DNA of 64,000 nucleotides from Fusarium oxysporum f. sp. lycopersici 4287 (Eukaryota; Ascomycota; Sordariomycetes; Hypocreales; Nectriaceae): contig NC_031000.1 in NCBI RefSeq assembly GCF_000149955.1, forward strand, positions 654,761-718,760, given 5' to 3'. Positions 21,879 to 34,368 of this stretch are shown one piece after another. Every line of letters starts with the position of its first letter. The stretch's first letter is position 1. A program made the position numbers and the translations under genes. The notes under the pieces were generated by a model. The model saw only the letters and a program-made list of their open reading frames with translations. It ran no database searches and was not told where the DNA came from.

Positions 21879-22496
21879 TCAGATATCTTTCCGAACCAAG
21901 TCCCGACCGAGCTCCTCCCGAATGTAAACCTCATTATATGGCTGCAGAAAAACATCTTGCTGAAACGGCTTCAATAATTCAATGAGACTCTCGTCTCGGC
22001 CATTAGTCAAGTATACAATGCGCCAGGTATTAAGTGGATTCTCTTCAGTGCCAGCCACAGCATGCTCAACATTGAAAATCGACTGCTTTTCCCCACTTTT
22101 GACCTTCGTACCATCAGGAAGCGTCACTTCTGGGGTTCCCAGAAAGAAAGCGGCCTGATTGACATGGTCAAGACAGACGCGCTCAATGACGGTATCGTAT
22201 TCTTCTGGGTTTTTCCAGGTCCTTTGGGCGGTGATGCGGGTGAAGTACTCATAAGGCCCCTCTTTGCGGTGATCAAAGGTATGGAGGCTTCCTTGACGCA
22301 CATACTGATAGATGTACTTGTCTGGGCGATGAGCCTTTTTGACTTCCATGTCCCAGACTTGGGTTTTGGTGTAGGTAAAGGGCTCATCAACCATGTAGTA
22401 TTTTTCGACGGTTGCATTGACATCAGAGTCTGGGGTGGTGATTGCCGTGTTCTTAGGGTCCCCCCAAGTGGTTTCAAAGTCTTTCAAATAGCTCAT
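21879..22496 (-). CDS. Unknown protein, 205 aa
   Basis: A single-exon frame of 205 residues starts MSYLKDFETTWGD and ends at a clean stop. It is hydrophilic, with many Tyr, Glu and Asp and no Cys motif. There is no signal peptide or membrane segment. A stretch reading WRIVYLTNGRDESLIELLKPF and another, YEYFTRITAQRTW, look like ordinary folded protein. Length and codon regularity support a real gene. I do not recognise the family; small lyase/cyclase-like folds are possible but not supported by any motif. Its upstream region begins at 22497. Confidence 0.6.
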   Translation of the reverse strand: MSYLKDFETTWGDPKNTAITTPDSDVNATVEKYYMVDEPFTYTKTQVWDMEVKKAHRPDKYIYQYVRQGSLHTFDHRKEGPYEYFTRITAQRTWKNPEEYDTVIERVCLDHVNQAAFFLGTPEVTLPDGTKVKSGEKQSIFNVEHAVAGTEENPLNTWRIVYLTNGRDESLIELLKPFQQDVFLQPYNEVYIREELGRDLVRKDI

Positions 22497-25095
22497 GATT
22501 GCGAGAGGAAATATAAATGTAGTAATTGGAAGGTTCAGTGTGAAGTAGGTCGCTGAAGGTGAAGTTCATCTTAGCCAGTGATTCTGTCAATCAATATATA
22601 CTTGGTCATTTTCGAGCTTACACATTGATTAGAAATACGGCTTCCAATAACACGATCGCGTTCCGGCGTGTCCGAGTTCGGATACAGGGCCTTGTAATAT
22701 TGCCAGTATCCGTTTCATCAGGTTTTCACTACTAACTTACGGAAAAGCGGCTGTGAGTATGGGTATAGGGGCGGTTTGTAAGCAGTGGTCAGTCTTGTGA
22801 AGTGCCATCAAGGCTAAAAGGCTTGTTTAAAGTTTGCAGGCTCCCTTTAACCCTGCAAACCTCCCCTGTGTAAGCGGCAGTTTATTATGCGTAGCGGGTT
22901 TAATGACCACTATGCGGTTTAGAGTTTTTCGTCGGTTAGCCCGGTTTTCGCTATTTTCCAGCTATTCACGGACTTTCCCTGTAACGCAAAATTGTGGATA
23001 AATTACTATTTTCGAGAGCAATCGTGGAAGCCCTGTAATAGGCATAGAAACAGATCCATATGGGCCCCATAGGGACACGCATAGGCGCGCCTCCACACCT
23101 AAACGCATAGGCATGCGGATTATATCAGCCCTTAATTTGGCCCAAACTCCACTGTTATAGGTTTTAGGGGCTTTACCTATTGCTGTTTTTACTAGCCATA
23201 ATTATAGTCCTTAAGTGCAGGCTTTATTATAGCATAAATGACATTTTCTAATGATATACTTCTATTAAAAGATATATATAACTTATAAAAGGCTTTACTT
23301 ACTGCTATTAATAAGTAGGCAGTACTAAGAGGATATGCATTTATAACTAAAAGATTTTTATAGTTAACTAGCAGTAAGTAGATTATTACCTATTTTAAAG
23401 GTGATGAGAACAACAACAAAAGAAGACGGTATGAGATACCTCTTAATTGCAACTTAATTTCCTCCAGTAATTAGACTCCAATTGAGATAAGAAATACACT
23501 AATAGATAGAGAATTAAATAATCGTTTTAATGATATTAAGCATAGGCAAAAAGAGTGTAAAATTAAGTATAAAAAAAATATAAAGAAACTAAGGTCTTAA
23601 GGGGATTCCATTGCTTTATGTCTGTCTTTATCGATAGCCACATAACCCCACCAACGAGGCTAGACCTCTTATCCCGGAATGCTTGCCACAACTGTTATAC
23701 TATATATGCAATTAATAGTATTATATAATACACTTATAACATAATCTAAATCTAACTGAATTTAAATACATTGGATCCCTCTGAACTGGAAACCTAACTA
23801 TGTTGGTTAATCTGCTTTTAATATATTATGGCTTGGATTGGTAACCCTTACCGCAAATCGGTATTCCCATACTATCCCCTACCCCAAATGGCTGCTTGTC
23901 TCTCCTCAATCTACTGTACCAAAATGCACGGTCCATGCAGTCTGGCCAATCACATAACACAATCTCAATCTCGACAACCACAGCAAAAAAAAATCACCAA
24001 ACTTCAAACTTATCGCAACACTGTGATTTGGACTTATATTAATTCATACTTTGGAAAAAATACATACCTGAATGTTGCATTTTAATATATACTAGTTTGG
24101 GCTATTTTACCTGGCGGATTTCTTTACATGTTGCCCCCCTCGTTTTCAATCAATGTTGCCCCCTGTGGTTCAATAGCGCCATTTCATTTTGTATGTGTTT
24201 TTCAATCATGTAGCCCCCTACATGAATGCTGAATGGTTGATAGGCTGTATAATAGTGGCATGCTGATTATGGTGAATATTGGTGCATGAAAACGTCTTGT
24301 AAATTTACAGGCCTAGTGGACTCCTTGTTGGTTGCCCTCCTTGGTGGAGGAAGTAGTTGACTAGCGTGTCATAATCGGTGCTCTATCCTAATCTGATAAG
24401 TTGAGTGTAGAGCCGCATCATCATCCCATTCTTTACTCCCACTTTTTCTTGCTGGGTAGATGATTTATTGCGTTCGCTGACTTTTCCGTGTTGAATCTAT
24501 TGTCTTAAGCTATCTGCTCTACTCTGGCTCTGGAAACTATTGTCGACTTTTCCATCGGACATGTGATGATAGCTTCCGCTCAAGTACAAATTCTATCCCC
24601 TGTATCCCTGTCGACCCTGGCCCACGTCGTCGGAATTTTGTGACAACACCTCGGATATTCTCAACTTGGCTTAGAAGCCGTTGATTACCCCGCAATATTA
24701 ACTCGTCCTAGGCAGACTCCGGGCTCCGAAGAAGGAAGGCCAAGCCGGTCAGACGAGTTAGGAAGGTTTCGCCCAAATTTCTCCTATTTGAGATTGAGCA
24801 AGCCCATATATCCACACGTTGATCATTGGTCTCTTGATCTTGGGACAAACAATGATAATCGAGATGCAGTCAGTATAGACTCTGTATATTGCCCGAATAT
24901 CAGGCATCAGGTACTCCGAGCGATGAGAAAAGGCACAAAGCATATGACATGGATGGTAATATCATATAAGAGGGACCTTGTCGAGATGAACAAAGGCAGC
25001 AATAAAGAAATCATTCATCTAGAAGTCTACTTTTACCCAGTTTTGATCCAAAAACCTACTTCTCACACCGATCAATTATCCTGGTCTTACCCACT
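22497..25095. other. AT-rich, RIP-like relic region with hairpin and GCCCCC repeats
   Basis: The first 200 bases are promoter of the 205-residue gene. At 22832-22860 a nine-base-pair hairpin (GTTTGCAGG / CCTGCAAAC) stands near several short inverted repeats. From about 23140 to 24110 the sequence is very AT- and TpA-rich, as expected for RIP-mutated repeats. At 24130-24218 an ATGTWGCCCCC unit occurs three times. No gene is recognised, although short frames occur at 23.8 and 24.8 kb. Confidence 0.5.
24130..24218. repeat. Three ATGTWGCCCCC units
   Basis: ATGTTGCCCCC occurs at 24130-24140 and 24155-24165, and ATGTAGCCCCC at 24208-24218. The last two share the lead TTTCAATC. Repeated short sites beside AT-rich DNA resemble the sub-terminal transposase sites seen in the pogo elements of this window, but no partner end was found. 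Confidence 0.4.
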
Positions 25096-25224
25096 ATAAA
25101 ACTTGTTAATTTCCTGACAGTCACTATTCTCTGCGGCCTATCTCTAGCCACGACCGTCGCTAAACGCGCCACTATAACGCAAGTCACCAATTTTGGCAAT
25201 AATCCCGAAAATTTCACCTTGTAA
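25096..25224 (+). pseudogene. Relic of a CE1-type esterase N-terminus
   Basis: In frame from ATA at 25096 the sequence reads KLVNFLTVTILCGLSLA, then AKRATITQVTNFGNNPEN, then a stop at 25222. This matches the start of the intact esterase at 62930 (KLLNLLTLALLGNLSQA, DKRATLTQVTNFGNNPGS), including the signal peptide and the KR processing site. The initiator is ATA where the intact gene has ATG, and the next Lys codon is AAA where the intact gene has AAG; both are G-to-A changes of the type RIP causes. Nothing beyond residue 42 can be recognised, so most of the gene is lost. Confidence 0.75.
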
Positions 25225-25881
25225 GATTTTTCCTCCAGTGTAGCACGGACTCACACGGGCCGCCGAATAATCCACCAGGTTCGTGCCGTTAATCGTGAAG
25301 CCCTGTATTACGCGCTCGTCAACTCCTTAGTAGACCCAACGTGCCGGATCGAATATCCATCTTTTGCTTGCGGATAGTCTTGGCTTCCTAAATCTGAAAC
25401 AAGACTAATGTTGCTCTGTTATCCCACCCGGGAGCATTAATCAGGACTCTCTTCTTAGCAGCCCACGAGGATCCATCCACCTGAGACTCCGATGACCGCT
25501 TCAAGAATATCCACCCTGGTAAGAAGCTGCAAAAGGCTGTATTGTGCAACGATGAGTGAGCGATGCACTGTAGGTTAGTCGAGATTAGACAAGCTCCTGC
25601 CGACGGGATCCAGGAGCAGATGCGCTGTTGGGTCCAGCCCTTGGCTCCTCGGCCTGTCCTCGTAGAAGCGAAACCTTTAGCAAGTACCGGCATCCAGTGT
25701 TAGATGTATAAAAGCTATGTGATAGCTATATCTTCAGTCAAGTTCTACTCATCAGTCTTTTCTGCTTGCACGTTCCCAAGTTCCATTCCTTTCTTTTACT
25801 TGACTCATTCGCTCATTTAATCCTCTGATCTGTGATCAGATAGCTACGCTCTTTACGCCTTTCTGTTTCTCGTTCATCAAG
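25225..25881. promoter_or_regulatory. Upstream region of the DUF1996 gene
   Basis: No further part of the esterase relic is visible. From 25740 to 25881 the strand is C- and T-rich (for example ttccattcctttctttt), typical of a fungal 5' leader just before the ATG at 25882. Confidence 0.4.
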
Positions 25882-26989
25882 ATGCGCTCTGCATTACCTC
25901 TCCTCGTTGGCGCCAGCCTGGTATCGGCTTGGACCGAACTTCATCATGAACCATTCATGAACAAAAACATTGATCCCATTGTTGTTCCAGGCACCTATGC
26001 TTCGCATATGCACACATTTTTCGGCAGTGATGCTGTCACTAATGTTTTGCCTACCTCGTCTGATTTGCAGAAAGGTTGCTACAGCGGCCAGAACGCCAAC
26101 GACTTGTCTGTCTACTGTATGTCTAGTAGCACCTAACGCTCATATTTGCCGGCATCTGACATTACTACTAGGGATTCCTACTCTATACTACGTTGATGGT
26201 GATACCTTCACTGAAGTGCCCGTTTTTCGCTTCAGCACCTACTATACCAATGCATTCGCCGAGATGGCCATCCCCCAAGATTTCGCCATGATCTCCGGCA
26301 ATGCATCCGCGCAAACCCAAGCCGAAGCTGACCACCCTTCTAATGGATTGGAATGGTTCTGCGAAGGGTCTGACGAGCGTGAATCCGATATCGCCAAGTT
26401 TCCCACCAGCACTTGCGACCAGCATCTGCAAGTCTCACTGCGCTTCCCCAACTGCGTCAATCCAGACAATCTCGCCGAATACGACTGGAGCGACGACTCT
26501 AACAAGTGTCCCGAGGGCATGAAGACAATCCCGCAGCTGCGTTATGCCGCCCGCTACGATACCAATGCTGTTGTGCCTGGTGGCTGGAGCGGCGACGCCC
26601 CTTTCCAGCTTTCGTGCGGCAGCACTACCGGTAATGGATACTGCTTCCACGGTGACTTTATCAACGGTTGGTATGAGGATGCCGCTGAGAACATGCTCGC
26701 GTCCGGCGGTGGCGGCTACGAAGATGGTCAGTTCATCAGCGGTGAACATGGTTCTGCTGCTGCCGACCCTGGCTGCACTGCGACTGACCAGGACCCTGAT
26801 AACGGAACGAGTGATTATCTCACGAGTGTGGAAATGATGAGCGGCGGATCTGTCGTGGCCGGTGCTGTAAACACGACTTCCGCGGCCACAGAAAGAACAG
26901 TCCAGTCGCCCACCTTGGCTCCCGCAACAACTCCCACTGCGACCTCAACCATCTCGCGCAGAATACGAATCAAGACAAGGGCTGTCTAG
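25882..26989 (+). CDS. Secreted DUF1996-domain protein, 350 aa
   Basis: Two exons (25882-26116 and 26172-26989) joined by a 55-base GT-AG intron give 350 residues. The first 17 residues (MRSALPLLVGASLVSAW) form a signal peptide. The mature protein starts with HHEPFMNKNIDPIVVPGTYASHMHTFFGS, cited here only by its pieces NIDPIVVPG and SHMHTFFGS, the family signature near the N-terminus of DUF1996. Later signatures are YWIPTLYYVDG, LEWFCEG, and SCGSTTGNGYCFHGDFINGW. Conserved Cys and His suggest disulfides and perhaps metal or carbohydrate binding. The Thr/Ser/Ala-rich tail looks O-glycosylated. DUF1996 proteins are secreted or wall-associated; the biochemical role is not known. The intron falls inside the VYW codon, and the frame is intact. 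Confidence 0.88.
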
Positions 26990-27725
26990 ACGGTTTCTTC
27001 AGCAAGGCCCGCATGGACCGATGATAAACATCTAAGATTCAAGAATGCTCGCAGGACGATGCTGTATGCTTCAATTAAACATAAGTGTCAGTTGAATGAC
27101 ACCGCTGAGCGGCCCGGGTGGTTGATCTTAAGTGCTATAGACGCGCGCAAGTAAATTAGACAAATTGGTATTTAAACAGGAGATCTTGCGTATCTTGGAT
27201 TTGGCGCTGTAGTTCGACCTCCTGTAATAATCGACAATAGTCTGTCCAACCACGGTTCCCATGTTGATTGCCTATATCTGCGAATTGATAACAAAATACC
27301 ATTAATTTAACATTCACAAAGTTCAAAGCCCCTCGCGGATCAAAAGTTGCCAAAACCATTCAAATATAATCTAGCCTCTGTATTCCTTAGCCGTCCTGTA
27401 AAAGCTTTCCATGCTACATAGCATCTTGGTCGGTGCGTTTTATACTTGAATAGGCTGGACATTCCGTCAGTATCCGGATGCTGGTATTCTTATCCGGCAT
27501 GTTATCGCAAGTAAATTCTTGGCATCTCGTTACGACATTGCAAGGAGACGGCTCAAGTTCCGCCGTTCCCCATAAACCTACGTAAACCGAAAAGCTCGGG
27601 AAAAGGCTTTGGCCACGCCCGAGCATTAAGGTATTCTGGATCTGACCCCAGCAGTGCCTGCCCTACAATTTCCAACATAAATCTGCCGATGCCTATGCTC
27701 GAAATCTTGGTTTCCGTATGTGATT
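26990..27725. promoter_or_regulatory. Intergenic and promoter of regulator 1
   Basis: No gene is seen. The segment contains the DUF1996 3' UTR and the upstream region of the first Zn2Cys6 regulator. The bases before its start (TGTGATTATGCAAC) are the same as before the start of the paralogue at 37306. Confidence 0.4.
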
Positions 27726-30364
27726 ATGCAACGTATCCAATCTCAGGCCAGCAATTTGTGTCACCTCACCGAGCAACCGAACCTTTCGACGACGGATACT
27801 ACGCCTACGTCGGGCACCGCTAACGAGGCCCGGCAACTACACATCGAAATCGAATCATCGATCACTTCTCCCTCGCACAAGGAGAAATCCCCGCCTATTC
27901 ATACCGCGTCACGTCGCATCCATAGCGGGAATAAGTTGGTGAAGAACAACAGTAAGGTGACGGCCTTGAGTCCTAGGAAGGAAAGGAGCTCAGTAAGTCT
28001 CAATATCTTTGTTCTACCTGAAAGTTCTCGCACATTTAACTGACTCGAGACCGCCTTTCGTGACGTAGTACACCACAGTTGCATGGTATGTTAAACCCTG
28101 CCCGCAAACATATTGATTTTGATCGTTCTGCATCCGTCTTTTTACCCTTGGTCCACCATGGTCCTAAAGTCGTGTCTAACATTGTCGTCTTCATTTAAGC
28201 AAACAATGTAGACATCGTAAGGTCAAATGCAGCGGCGAAAACCCTTGTCAACGATGCCATGACCTGAACCTGTCGTGTCTCTACAGTACCAATCGTCGAT
28301 CAAGGTTGCCCGAGGAATCCGATGAGTTGAAACATGTCGCTGCTCAAGTTACCCTGCTACAAGACGAAGTCACCCGATTACATGAAGCTGTAGGCAATGC
28401 ACAAGTCATTTCGGTTGCTTGTCCTATCCTAGGCGATGTGTTGCCTTCTACAGAAATGTCTTCTGAAAATGATCCTTTGATTCAAGTCACCCAGTCTCCG
28501 CTCCAGGGGTTTTCTGCTCGCTGCGTTGGACATTCAGTTCCCGAAAATCCCACCAGTCCAGCAAACGGATTTGCTAACTTCAGTAATGTTCTCGCGGACA
28601 TGGAATTTGAGGGTTTGCAGCAAGCAGACGACTACTTTGTACAAAGGCCTGAAAATGATATGAAAGAACGCCAGGTTGATCCGCTGTTCATATTCAACAA
28701 AGATGAGATGATCAGGCTATGTCGATTGTATGAGGAGGCTTTCGATTGCATGTTACCTGTCATTAGCGTGCAGTCTCTCATCACCCATACGGAGAACCTA
28801 ACATCAGTTGAGTCGGTGAAGGATCAAATGAGCCCAGAGCCTACTAGCGGCATCGAGATGCTCCAGCTTAAGGTTGTTATATGCTGTGCCCTGGTGATCC
28901 AGGGGGGTGACCAGGGCGAAAAGGCAGCCAGGATTTATGAAAACATGGGAAATATTACCGATCAGATGATCAAGTATGACACGAATTCCACCCCGAATCT
29001 CGCTTTCTTGGCATTGCTGGCAAACTATCAACTCTTATCCCAGAACGATGTTCTGGCCTGGAGAACAACATGGCAACTGGCACGGTCATGCTTAAGAAAA
29101 GGTCTACACCGGAGAAGGGGTTTGATGGTAATTGAGGAAAGTGATGAAAGAAAATACGCTCTCAATGTTTTTTGGACTGCTTACGTCTTTGGTCAACAAT
29201 TGGGATTTGATACGGGCTTGCCTTGCGTTATTAGGCAGGGGGATATCGATAAAGAGCTTCCTTTGCCGGTAGGTGAATATGATGCAGATGAAATGTTTGG
29301 ATAAGTTGTTGACCGTCTAATCAGGAAACATATCCCTACCTTGTGGCAATGATCACTTGGACCAGAATCGGGATCAGGGTTTGGCGCCGGTGGGATTGTC
29401 TTGGTACCCCTCCAATTCCGGAACATCCGTCGGAGACAGTTGATGTCCTCGGCAAAGAGATATTACAATGGTATGAAACACTACCTGAGCAGATCAAAGT
29501 AAGCAATTTGCCAGGAGGAAGGCTGAGTTTGACTGCTCGGTCACAAGACCTCGATCGCCCCAAGACGTTGATCTGTTTCAAGCTACTGCAGGTGAGTAGT
29601 TGATTAGTAGCTTATGTGAAACTCTCTGACAGGTTTAGATGCGCATTTGGTTATATATGCCAGTTCTGTGTAGTAGATCAACTACCACAGCGAATCTGAA
29701 GCAATCACAGCACGCCGTGTCACTTGCAACAAGTACCGTTCGATACTTAAGCTCTCTGAAAGATACAAACCTGGATCATATGACTCAGTCATTCTATCCT
29801 CGCTTCCTTTTATCTACCATCATGATCTTTTTCCTGGCTTCCATCCACGCTCCAGTCTATTTCGCTGGTACCTGTCGAGCGGATTTTTATGCCGCTATTG
29901 AACTGACAAAATCCTTCAGAGTCAAGGATTGGCTTTCACAGCGTCTTTGGAGAGCGGTTCAATCTCTCAAGAACGTGGCACCACGATTTGGTCTTGATTT
30001 AGATGAGTACCAGTCAATGGTGACAGCGTGGATGATGAGTTCTCGGAATGGGTATCTCGAGTCGAATTTGATTGGTGAAATCGAGGTGCAGACACCCACT
30101 AGTTTGTCACATCAGCCATCCGACGAGCTTCTATCGGGTGCAACTTCGAATGGTATCCAAATTTGGACGGAACTGTCATACATATTTGAGGCCTTTACAA
30201 GCCCGAGCGGGTTTGGATACGAGCAAGGTAACGACGCCCAAAGCCCATCTCGGATCGTACACTCATTAACCTCCGAACCGACAACCGAACAAGACAGGAC
30301 AGTCTTCTTGATATTCAAAGATTTGATACAAGTAGGCTGCTCCGGCCTTTGGGAAGGGTTTTGA
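27726..30364 (+). CDS. Zn2Cys6 transcription factor, paralogue 1, 781 aa
   Basis: Five exons (27726-27992, 28069-28085, 28200-29268, 29325-29591, 29639-30364) give 781 residues. Splicing a 17-base microexon rebuilds the complete binuclear zinc cluster CKQCRHRKVKC...CQRCHDLNLSC at residues 95-121, with the first Cys codon split across intron 2. A leucine-rich coiled segment (VTLLQDEVTRL) follows and should dimerise it. The C-terminal two thirds is the fungal-specific regulatory domain (DEMIRLCRLYEEAF, MLQLKVVICCAL, ARSCLRKGLHRR). Such proteins bind paired CGG triplets and regulate pathway genes. It shares exon structure and sequence with the regulator at 37306, pointing to gene duplication, and HPPD lies between the two. 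Ends and frames are intact. Targets are inference. Confidence 0.85.
28069..28085 (+). other. 17-base microexon of regulator 1
   Basis: TACACCACAGTTGCATG is bounded by a GTAG acceptor and a GTATGT donor. It supplies YTTVA and two bases of the first zinc-cluster Cys. Paralogue 2 has a microexon of identical length at the same place. Confidence 0.75.
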
Positions 30365-31841
30365 GAACTCACGGTAGGAGGTAATGAAAACAATAGAACT
30401 CTAATAAAGCACTCGACTTTATTCTAATACAGACTTGTCTACCTTGACGTCTCGTGATACCTCGATCTTGTGAGGTCCATGGGGCTAGTAGGGTTCGCGT
30501 TGAGGGGGTCGTGAATTTTGATTAGGTATTACTTCGTATCTTCCGAATGATGCCATTCAGGCCCTTCGCGAGGGATTGCAGTAGTGTGTATCCGGGTTTG
30601 CCAACCGAGAGTGAATCAGATGTCGACTGTGCTGGTACTTCGATACTCCTTGGGGCGGTTTCAATGTGAATCACCTTCCTGCTGCTGAACGCCTTTTCTT
30701 GACTACCGCTAATGCTGGACAGTACGTCGATGCTGTCTTTGTTATTTGCACTTGAGACAAATATCTATCATGCAGTACTTCTATATTCCCCTCACTCATC
30801 GGGCGATACAAGGCAGACTACTTCAAGGAGGAGTCCTACGAATTTATTCTGAAGGAATTGAGAATAGAGAAATCCGGTGGCATAAAACAATGTGTGAAGG
30901 GGGTGACAGGAGTCAGGGCGAGCCTTCTCTTCGGGTTTGGTCCAGAGCCGAGCAAGCTCTTCGACGCTGAATTGACGGAGCTCTTGAAGGCTTGAAATTT
31001 GCTGTGCATCACCATAACTCAGCAAACGTAATGCAGTATAGTCTATCCCGATAACTTCGCGGCTGTGGCCCATTTGCGAGGGACACTCTCCTGCTACCAT
31101 CTCTCCATGCGACGAAAACGGATCAATTCGCCTTAAGGAGATGCCACCATCTCCGCGCGTCTTTTCTCGAGCCGCAAAATCAACGGCTCCCAATAAGCCT
31201 ACAGCGAACCTCGCACCAAAGATTGTCAAGAGGCATAGGAGTGGGCAATACATATCTACTGTGTTTCGGTAGCGTTTCTGCATCGATCGTGAGGCGTTCA
31301 CCAATAAGGTATGCGCAACTGTTCAGGCTGTCAGCCTTGTGAAAAGCAGATGGCGACGCAACGGCCCAGCCAAACGGTACTGCGTCATTCCAATGACGAT
31401 ATTGTAATAAAGTCGGTTCCATGAAAAACATCAGAAAGAAGCCGCTAAGACGGGTTTGAGAAGTGTGGAACATCTAATAATGAGAATAACGATAAGTCAT
31501 GGAGTTGTCTTAGTACTGTCAGCTTACTACAAATTTGCATCATGTCACGCTACCTCAAGAAGATCGTATCAAGCGGTGCATCAAGACCACAATTATTGTA
31601 TCCCCTTTCCCCCTCTCTGTCTACCTCCTAATGTTCAGCTGCAGACGTATCGGTTTGTATATCTGGGCCAAACAGTGCAGTCGGTAATATGCCTTAGTAA
31701 TCTTGCTGTCATTTGACAAGTTCTGACCCCCATCACCGGTGGTCATCCCGTACAGGATATAAAAACGATGCACTTGCGGATGCGGAAAAAGAACTACAGA
31801 GGTGCATTGTATTCTAGGTACATGTATAAATAGAATCCAAT
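30365..31841 (-). other. Two overlapping unidentified frames between regulator 1 and HPPD
   Basis: On the minus strand open frames span 30792-31304 (170 codons) and 31180-31473 (97 codons) and overlap in different phases. One contains a hydrophobic segment (YCPLLCLLTIFGARFAVGLL) and a plausible helical part (YGDAQQISSLQELRQF). They may be exons or frameshifted pieces of one small membrane-associated gene. I do not recognise the family and found no splice join that makes a clear product. The remainder is the 3' flank of regulator 1 and of HPPD. Confidence 0.3.

Positions 31842-34368
<2,527 letters not shown>

Noticed and set aside
25096..25224. A functional small secreted protein
   Set aside because: The start is ATA and the frame matches only the beginning of a longer esterase, so a relic is the better reading.
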